A DNA stretch of 5,459 bases from Caryophanales bacterium UBA6331 (GTDB lineage: Bacteria; Bacillota_I; Bacilli_A; RF39; UBA660): contig DJSP01000085.1 of assembly GCA_002438065.1 (NCBI GenBank), forward strand, positions 986 to 6,444, written 5' to 3'. Below the pieces are notes generated by a model. The model was given only the letters and a program-made list of their open reading frames with translations, was not told the DNA's origin and made no database searches. Below, in pieces: positions 1 through 5,459 of this stretch (position 1 is its first letter; every line of letters begins with the position of its first letter). Position numbers and translations under genes: made by a program.

Positions 1-2
1 TT

Positions 3-536
3 AAATTACCATTATTTAATGATACTTCAGAATCTGCAATAAATAATTTTATTTTTGTTAATACTATAATACCTAATGCAAAATGGATGCAATATAATAT
101 ATTTTAGCATTCTCCATGTTTATATGATATAAAAATTGATGGATATACACGATTATATGCTTGTACAGGAAAATTTAAAGTAACTAGTTAGGGTGTATTA
201 AGAAAAATGCCAAAAAGTTGGTTATTAGAATTATGTAATAAACATGTAAATCCATTATTATTTACTAATCCTAATAGTAATACAAATTTAGTTAATTTAT
301 TTAATGATAATAATATTATTAAAGTTCCAGACATATATATAGTTGAATTAACATTTGATTCATTGCTTCCAGATAATTTTAATAATTTTTTATTTTAGTA
401 TGTTAATAATAAAAATATTGTTGATAATACACAAGCAAGAGAAGAAGGTTCATTAGTTAATACTATTACTGAATTTAATAAAAAAATAGAAAATTATGTC
501 AAAACAAAAACATCTCAAACTGAAAGTTAGAAATAA
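3..536 (+). CDS. Virion protein C-terminal part, resembling tail-tube/baseplate-tube protein (T4 gp48/gp54 type); TAG-recoded, 5' partial
   Basis: The reading frame is open from the left edge to TAA at 534-536, giving 177 residues of a protein whose start lies outside the window. It contains four in-frame TAG codons (105, 189, 396 and 528; residues 35, 63, 132 and 176) against only three CAA and no CAG. Around residues 47-70 there is a beta-rich stretch (GYTRLYACTGKFKV, then RKMP), and near residues 107-133 a segment VPDIYIVELTF-SLLPDNFNNFLF. The pattern 'P-D-x-Y-x-V-x-L-x-F-x-SLLP-N-FN' recalls the closing strands of tube-fold tail proteins such as T4 gp19, gp48 and gp54; that is my recollection of the family, not a search result. 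The tail after residue 134 is polar and probably flexible. It lies directly upstream of a gp53-like gene, which fits a baseplate module. The last TAG sits only two codons before TAA, so that one site makes little difference to protein length. Confidence 0.45.
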
Positions 537-542
537 TTTTTT

Positions 543-896
543 ATGACTTTAGATAATCTTAATACTAGTAATATGGAATATCTTGATATATCAGATATTG
601 AAAATATATTTAATATTTATAGAGATAAAAATGATAATTATTTTTATAATTTAAATTCATCTATATATTTTAATATTAACTAGGATAGATTAGAAACATA
701 TATATGTGACACAGATTTATAGTGGCCATTAATTTCATATAAAATATATGGAACAACACGTTTAGCATGGTTTTTAATTAAAATTAATAATATTAAAATA
801 GCTGATATTTTTAAAATTAAGCATCCTGGTGATAAAATTAAATATATAAGTAAAACAGATATTGAAAGTATAATAGAAAATATACATAAATTATAA
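543..896 (+). CDS. Baseplate wedge protein, T4 gp53-like; TAG-recoded
   Basis: This 117-residue protein starts at ATG 543, six T bases after the previous stop, and ends with TAA 894-896. Two TAG codons (681 and 720; residues 47 and 60) interrupt it under the standard code. They are its only presumed glutamines, as there is no CAA or CAG in the gene. After an acidic, Asn-rich N-terminus, residues 61-84 read WPLISYKIYGTTR followed by a hydrophobic AWFLIKINNI. This is the kind of motif seen in gp53-family baseplate wedge proteins, where 'WP-x-I-S-Y-K-x-YG-T-x-x-x-x-W-L-x-x-x-NNI' is followed by a short LysM-like end. Here that end is HPGDKIKYI at residues 94-102 and a closing helix. The size is smaller than T4 gp53 but typical for compact versions. 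In T4 the protein helps join wedges around the hub. Position beside tube-like and hub-like genes supports the call. An alternative start at ATG 573 (Met11) is possible, but 543 fits the spacing better. Confidence 0.55.
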
Positions 897-926
897 TTAT
901 AATTAATTTTAAAATTAAATTTTTTT
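897..926 (+). promoter_or_regulatory. Longest gap of the cassette: AT-only palindrome and T-tract ahead of the hub-like gene
   Basis: This 30-base gap holds only A and T. TTAATTTTAAAATTAA at 903-918 is a perfect 16-base palindrome, followed by seven T bases (920-926) that touch the ATG at 927. Two overlapping TATAAT-like strings lie at 892-897 and 898-903. The arrangement could be a weak internal promoter, a processing site or a leaky termination signal. In DNA this AT-rich it may equally be chance. No Shine-Dalgarno sequence is present. Confidence 0.2.
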
Positions 927-2330
927 ATGGCTAATCAATTTGAAAACTATTCAAATAATATTTTTTATTCAGATCATAAAAAATATTATTTATTAATATC
1001 ATTTCATTGTAATAATGATATTAATAATAATTATACTTATTCATTAAATAATGATGATATTGAATATTTTTCATATTCTAATGAACTTAATTCTTTATTT
1101 TTAAAAGGTGAACTTATATATAAAGATTAGTTAGGTATATTAGATAAATATATCGAAAAAAATGTAACTTATGTTAAAGTAACTTTTAAAGAATTAATAG
1201 AAAATGCAAATAATTCAAATAGTAGTAAATCAATTAAAATAAATACTATAAATGATTTAACAACATTTTCACATATATTTTTAATAGAAAGTTTAAAAAT
1301 AAATGATAGAAAAGATAATATTATAACATATAAAATAACATTAGTTGGTCAAAATTGGTTACAATGTATAAAAAATATACATTTTACAAATTATATAACT
1401 AAGAACAATAGTAAAAACAAATGTACAAATATATTTAATATTATTGCAGCAATTTTTGGATTAGCTGGATTAAAAATTAACAAGAATACATTTAATTATG
1501 GAAATTCAAATCTTGAATTAAATTATATAACTAGTAGAAATGATAATGTTATAACATCAATTAATCATTTATTACGAAAATTATATTATTATTATGAAGA
1601 TGATGCATTAAAATTTATAATGTATAATGAATTGACAGATGAATATAATATTTTTAATTTAGCAACTACTGTTACATTGCAAGGTAGTTCAATAATTATA
1701 TTATCAATGCATAATTCTAATATTGAAGCATTATCTTAGGATAAACAAAATCAATTGAATTCTGTTATAAAATATCCTAAAACATTTTGTTTACGTGATA
1801 GTTTTAAAAAAAATATTGTTTAGTTTAATATAAATACTAATAAATTTTCAAATGTTGAATTTACAAATACAAATATAAATACTTATAAAAATTCAATTTA
1901 TAATACTAATCAAGATTTATTGAAAAAATTTGATGATTTATTAAATGAAAAAGATAATTATGTTGATTATGGTGCATATTGGAATAATGAATTTAATATT
2001 TATAATTCATCATTAAAATCATTACTTGAAAATTCATCATTAGTTATCAATACAAGTGGAAATATTTTCAGAAAACCAGCTAGTATAGTTGAAATTAAAT
2101 TAGATAAAAATATCAATTAGATAAATAAAAATAATTTAAATGAATATAAACAATTAAAACAAAACTATATGGCATTTAATGGAAATTGGTTTGTAAGTAA
2201 AGTTAGACATATTATATATCCAAATTCACATATTGATGGAAAGCCAATGTATAGACAAAATCTTGTATTATTTAGAAATTTTTATTATGATATATTTAAA
2301 GCTGATAATACAATACCACCAACATCATGA
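927..2330 (+). CDS. Baseplate hub-like protein (T4 gp27/gpD-type features); TAG-recoded
   Basis: With TAG read through, this is one 467-residue frame from ATG 927 to TGA 2328-2330, the only TGA stop in the window. Four TAG codons (1128, 1737, 1821 and 2118; residues 68, 271, 299 and 398) sit beside ten CAA and no CAG. Residues 53-67 (ELNSLFLKGELIYKD) and 114-149 (FSHIFLIESLKIND, then ITYKITLVGQNWL) look like beta-barrel strands. A helical, hydrophobic part follows (IFNIIAAIFGLAGLKI, then a segment ending HLLRKLYYYYED). The C-terminus has GNIFRKPASIVEIKL (from residue 378) and NGNWFVSKVRHIIYP followed by LVLFRNFYYD (about 419-455). The order 'G-x-x-x-R-x-x-x-x-I-x-x-x, G-x-W-x-V-x-K-V-x-H-x-x-Y, L-x-R-N' resembles tail hub proteins of the gp27/gpD fold, which form the ring at the tube base. 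The assignment rests on motif memory only. Composition is extremely AT-rich, with Asn AAT and Phe TTT dominating. Confidence 0.5.
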
Positions 2331-2358
2331 TTTTTCAGAAAAGTAAATAGTAATCTGT

Positions 2359-4416
2359 ATGGCAAGTGAAGATATAAAAAACGAAGAAGTTGACAATAAA
2401 ACTGAAAACAATCAAGTATCAACTGATGATAATAAAACTGATGATAGCAAAAATATTAGTTTGTTTGCAGATGAAAATACTAAAACTGTATCAGTTTGCG
2501 ATATTGATTTAGATTAGATACTTATATCTTTACATTTCAATGCTGCTAAAAAAGCTTCAGCTAAAAATTCTGATATTCAAATAACAAATAGTGCAATTGA
2601 TGGAAAAGATAAAAAATCAGCTAAATTCACTGGAGCTGGTTCTAATATAATAGCTGCAACAGTAACAAAAGAAGATTAGTTGATTACTGTTGATGAAGCA
2701 TTGCCAGTCATTCAAGAATATGTCCAATGGTTTGCTGGTCCAGATATTGTATCTAAAATAACAACAGATAAAATCTACATTATTCCAGGATCTGAAACTA
2801 GCAATACTGAACAAGAAAATAAAACAGAAGAAAAACAAAATGAAGAATCTTCATCAGCTGAAAATACTGAAAAATCTAATGAATAGAATAATGAAAGCAT
2901 ACATATTCCATCATTTTCAACATATTTATTGAATGAAGCTGCAGAAGATGAAGCTTCAGAAAAATCTAATGAAGATTCTGAATCTTCTGAAGAAAATGCT
3001 GAATCAAGTGACACTAAATCTGATTCATCTGACACTGCACCAGAAAAAGATAAAACACAAAAAACTGATACAAATAATACTGAATCACAAAAAGCAAAAG
3101 GTTGGTGCATAACATATAATCTTATTGTAAAAGGACGTCCTGAACATAAAATTGCAGATGCATTCAAGATGATAGGAAAAAGTCTTGGAAAAACATTAGG
3201 AAATATATTCAAGAATTTCGGAGTATCATCATTTGATTGGAGAAGTGGTTCAGCTGGAGAAGTGCATACTATTGGTGATGTAGTAGATTCACTTGACAAA
3301 GTTTTTGGAAAAATAAATCCTGATGAACTTCAATCAAATTTCAATTCTGAATTGAAAAATAAATTTCCACAATCAAATGCTCAATCTGTCATTATTGATT
3401 CACAAACTATAATAAAAAATCTTAGCAAACGTTTAGATGGAAAAGCTAAATCTGCTATAAAAGCAGTTGATTTAGCTATTTGCGTAAAAGTCGACAAATC
3501 AGATAAAAGCTACAAACTTTTTAATCAACAATCAATTGCAGATTTAGTTAATGCTTCTATAAAAGGATTGTTCAAAAAACTAAAGCATGGAATAAGTTCA
3601 AAAGATGTTATTTTAGTCAATAATTATTCTGAAGATGCAAATAATAATGAAAAAATAGATATTGACAATGAAGAAAAAGAATCTAAACAAAAGGAAGAAG
3701 TCAATTCTAGTCAAATAAACAACATTTCTGGAAAGCTTATAATAGAAAATACATTGAAAACATATCTAGCAGATGATATTGTTGATGTAGAATATTTATC
3801 TGAAAACTATATAGCAAACAATATTATGTCAATGCTTTTTGAGGAAAACACTGCTGTTACAGAAAAAGAAGAAAAAACTTCAGAGACTACAGATGAAAAA
3901 TCATCAGATGAAACAACAGAAAAATCTTCAGAAAACACTGATGATGAAGATATTAAAAAACAAGACAATTCTAAATACAAAAATATTGCAATACCAAGAA
4001 TAATTGAAAATTTGCAAAAAATAAGATCTAATTTAGATGAGTTCATAAAACAAACATTTGTAAATAAAGATGGAAAACCTTTAGCATATGCTAACAAAGA
4101 AAACAAAAATTATGCTAAATCTGGTTTCAAGCCATTCTATGAAATATTAGCTGATGCTGATTTAAGTGAAAAAGACACTGAAGTAAAATTGAACAATTTA
4201 AATGACAACAATATTGTTTGGAAAAAATTAGCAAATACGCCAATTGACAAGATTTTAGCTAAAACTGCATCAACTGAAGAAGATAATAAAGATTCTAAAA
4301 ACTCAGAAGAAAATCAAGAAAACACTGATGACAACAATGTTAACACTGGTTTAGATTTTTACATTGTTCCAATGAAAGGTTTGAAAAAAGGTGGAGCTAA
4401 ACAAGATTCTGAATAA
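2359..4416 (+). CDS. Unrecognised 685-residue phage protein with three acidic Ser/Glu linkers; paralogue of the next gene at its N-terminus; TAG-recoded
   Basis: The frame runs from ATG 2359 to TAA 4414-4416, with three TAG codons (2515, 2677 and 2884; residues 53, 107 and 176) among 21 CAA. I do not recognise the protein. An acidic, Asn/Asp-rich start (1-45) leads into a compact domain at about 46-144 that begins DIDLDQILISLHFNAAK and resembles the N-terminus of the next gene. Residues 145-247 form a Ser/Glu/Asp/Thr linker, broken by a hydrophobic insert SFSTYLLNEA (185-194). A second globular part (about 248-494) starts GWCITYNLIVKG and includes a Gly/Lys amphipathic stretch (MIGKSLGKTLGNIFKNFG). 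Further acidic linkers lie at 495-537 and 639-663. A helical domain (about 538-638, IPRIIENLQKIRSNLDEFI) and a short tail DFYIVPMKGLKKGG close it. No signal peptide or membrane segment is evident. ATG 2359 is the only plausible start; the next in-frame ATG lies past residue 265. A virion or tail-assembly role is inferred from position only. Confidence 0.85.
2791..3099 (+). repeat. Acidic low-complexity linker 1 in the 685-residue protein
   Basis: Residues 145-247 of the protein are made mainly of Glu, Ser, Asp, Thr, Asn and Lys, in loose repeats of the type EKSNE, DSESSEE and AESSDTKSD. The DNA is correspondingly repetitive (gaaaaatctaatga occurs twice). A short hydrophobic island with Tyr-Leu-Leu lies at residues 186-191. 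Such a tract is expected to be disordered and may act as a flexible tether. Confidence 0.75.
3841..3969 (+). repeat. Acidic low-complexity linker 2 in the 685-residue protein
   Basis: Residues 495-537 repeat a Glu-Lys-Ser/Thr-Ser-(Glu/Asp) pattern (EKTSETTDEKSSDETTEKSS). A short hydrophobic stretch IMSMLF (489-494) precedes it, much as a hydrophobic island lies within linker 1. A third, shorter acidic tract lies at 4273-4347 (residues 639-663) just before the C-terminal tail. Confidence 0.7.
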
Positions 4417-4432
4417 TTTTTGAAATATTGAT

Positions 4433-5284
4433 ATGGAAAATTCTAATACACCAATTTTTGATATAGATGCTGGAGTTTTACTTGCTAAGTTGCATTTAGC
4501 AGCAAAAGATCAAGTAAAAACTGACAATGGAATGTTCATTGTCAACACTGGAATTTTAAATCCTAATGATTCAGCAAAACCTGAAAACATTGGAAATGTA
4601 AATTTTGATTTAGGAAACAAAAGTGGTGAATATCAATTAGGAATTGCTAAGCTTTTTGAATATCAATTGCAAATAGATCTTAAAAAACAGAAAAAACTTG
4701 TTGATTTAGACAAAGAATTAGTAAAAGCTGAAGAAAAAGACAAAAAAGAAAAAGAAAAACAAAAATTGACTGATAAAGATGCAGACAAAAAATCTGCAGC
4801 ATTAGATGTCTAGAAAAAAATCATAAAAGCTTACAATGATTTGCTTAAAGGATTTAAAGTAAAAGAATTCAAAGTTTCAGAATCTGACATTGAAAACAAT
4901 AAAATTGAATTCAAAGCAGCTCAAAAACAGTTTTTTGACAATGTAGCTAAAGAAAATGAAACACGTAAAACTGAACTTGAAACTAATTTGACAAAAGCAA
5001 AAAATGAAGGTTTTAAATCTTTACAAACGTATTTCAAAACATTTTCTGGTGAACAAAATGCATCAAAAATATCTTAGAACCAAATGCGCACAATATATGC
5101 TGATGCAGATGGAAAAACAAAAACATCAAATGATTTTCAGAAAAACATAAAGAAATATCTTGTTGATTTGAAACCAATAATAGCTAATGTAAAAAAAACT
5201 GATGAAGCTATACAAGAAAAAGAACCAAACAAAATTATTTAGAGACATATAATGTTTTTAGTTGGATATACAATTGAACTTTAA
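4433..5284 (+). CDS. Unrecognised 283-residue helical, Lys/Glu-rich phage protein; shares N-terminal domain with preceding gene; TAG-recoded
   Basis: The frame goes from ATG 4433, 16 bases after the previous stop, to TAA 5282-5284. It has three TAG codons (4811, 5075 and 5240; residues 127, 215 and 270) against ten CAA and three CAG. The N-terminal 70 residues start ENSNTPIFDIDAGVLLAKLH and align with residues 48-108 of the preceding protein. Residues 76-127 are a charged helix with Leu/Val at near-heptad spacing (L79, L83, L89, L92, L96), then a Lys/Glu run (98-111) likely to form a coiled coil. More amphipathic helices follow up to about 205, including VAKENETRKTELETNLTKAK. A second Lys-rich helical part (about 230-268) leads to a hydrophobic C-terminus, HIMFLVGYTIEL. 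No membrane or signal segment is convincing. I do not recognise the family. A structural or tail-assembly role is inferred only from its paralogue and its place beside baseplate-like genes. Confidence 0.85.
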
Positions 5285-5286
5285 AA

Positions 5287-5459
5287 ATGGCAAATAAAAT
5301 ATATAATGTTGGAAATAATCAAACAAATTTGTTGTCAAATGACAATTTAGGTGTCTATAGTGATATTTCAATGAAATCAAAGTTCAATTCTGCAGCAACA
5401 TCTAGAGAATTTTACATAAAGCCTAATGAAATCAATTATCTAAAAGATTTAGAATTAGA
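5287..5459 (+). CDS. Start of a further phage protein, possibly gp25-like baseplate wedge; 3' partial
   Basis: ATG 5287 follows the previous TAA by two bases (TAA-AA-ATG), which suggests translational coupling. The frame stays open to the window edge, giving 57 residues (MANKIYNVGNNQTN..., then GVYSDISMKSKFNS and IKPNEINYLKDLEL). No TAG occurs in this short part. The 'YSDI' string followed by a polar stretch and a helix near 45-57 faintly recalls the N-terminus of T4 gp25, whose family often sits in baseplate clusters. The diagnostic C-terminal part of that family lies beyond the window, so this is a guess. Codon use (GAC, GTC, TAC, ATC, TTC present) matches the two preceding genes rather than genes 1-3. 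Confidence 0.6.
   Translation, partial: MANKIYNVGNNQTNLLSNDNLGVYSDISMKSKFNSAATSREFYIKPNEINYLKDLEL

Noticed and set aside
2328..2330. TGA as a second recoded codon
   Set aside because: Reading through gives only 12 more residues before another in-frame TGA at 2367, overlapping the start of the next gene. TGA is absent inside all other genes, so it is a normal stop here.
2617..2838. Minus-strand open frame of 73 residues, Cys/Phe/Tyr-rich
   Set aside because: It lies opposite a plus-strand gene with consistent codon use, and its composition is typical of antisense AT-rich DNA.
3091..3260. Membrane segment or pore-like peptide in the Gly/Lys stretch of the large unknown protein
   Set aside because: The stretch (MIGKSLGKTLGNIFKNFG) is amphipathic with regularly spaced Lys and too short in hydrophobic run for a membrane span.
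2775..3299. Minus-strand open frame of 174 residues, Ser-rich
   Set aside because: It is the reverse complement of the acidic Ser/Glu linker and following domain of the plus-strand gene. Its Ser/Phe/Val bias follows from that, and it shows no motif or start context of its own.
3807..4106. Minus-strand open frame of 99 residues
   Set aside because: It is a shadow of the second acidic linker (GAA/TCA/GAT codons read backwards as Ser/Phe/Val) within a continuous plus-strand gene.
207..5077. Many small standard-code genes or decayed pseudogenes
   Set aside because: All interruptions are TAG, with no TAA, TGA or frameshift. Protein character continues across each TAG, and the merged frames pack with minimal gaps, so recoding explains the pattern better than decay.
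1..5459. tRNA genes (including a TAG suppressor), CRISPR arrays, insertion sequences or attachment sites
   Set aside because: Nothing cloverleaf-like, no spaced repeats and no transposase motif were visible; coding sequence leaves at most 30 bases free in any gap.

Overview
This window looks like part of the structural (baseplate) region of a very AT-rich bacteriophage that reads TAG as an amino acid, most likely glutamine (genetic code 15). Under the standard code the plus strand breaks into short ORFs. With TAG as a sense codon and TAA/TGA as stops it becomes six long, closely packed plus-strand genes covering almost every base, with gaps of 6, 30, 28, 16 and 2 bases. I count 16 in-frame TAG codons and no in-frame TAA or TGA inside any of these genes. 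The combination of low GC, TAG recoding, no Shine-Dalgarno sequences and contractile-tail baseplate-like proteins suggests a large gut myophage of the Lak type or a relative, with a Bacteroidota host such as Prevotella. That host and lineage assignment is inference; the window holds no taxonomic marker.

Layout: (1) 3-536, the C-terminal part of a virion protein resembling the tail-tube/baseplate-tube family (T4 gp48/gp54 type). (2) 543-896, a small protein resembling the T4 gp53 baseplate wedge protein. (3) 927-2330, a 467-residue protein with features of a baseplate hub (T4 gp27/gpD type). (4) 2359-4416, a 685-residue unrecognised protein with three acidic Ser/Glu/Asp/Thr-rich linkers. (5) 4433-5284, a 283-residue unrecognised helical, Lys/Glu-rich protein. 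(6) 5287-end, the start of another gene, possibly gp25-like. All are probably co-transcribed late genes of one tail-assembly cassette.

Three points stand out. First, the recoding itself: every complete structural gene here would be truncated without a TAG-reading tRNA. Second, the two unrecognised neighbours (genes 4 and 5) share an N-terminal domain, with 14 identities over about 41 residues by eye, so they look like diverged paralogues; in that alignment a TAG codon in gene 4 falls opposite a CAA glutamine in gene 5. Third, composition and codon use change sharply near position 2330-2359: genes 1-3 almost never use TTC or GAC and use TAG for about 43% of presumed Gln, while genes 4-6 use C-ending codons freely and TAG for only about 15%.
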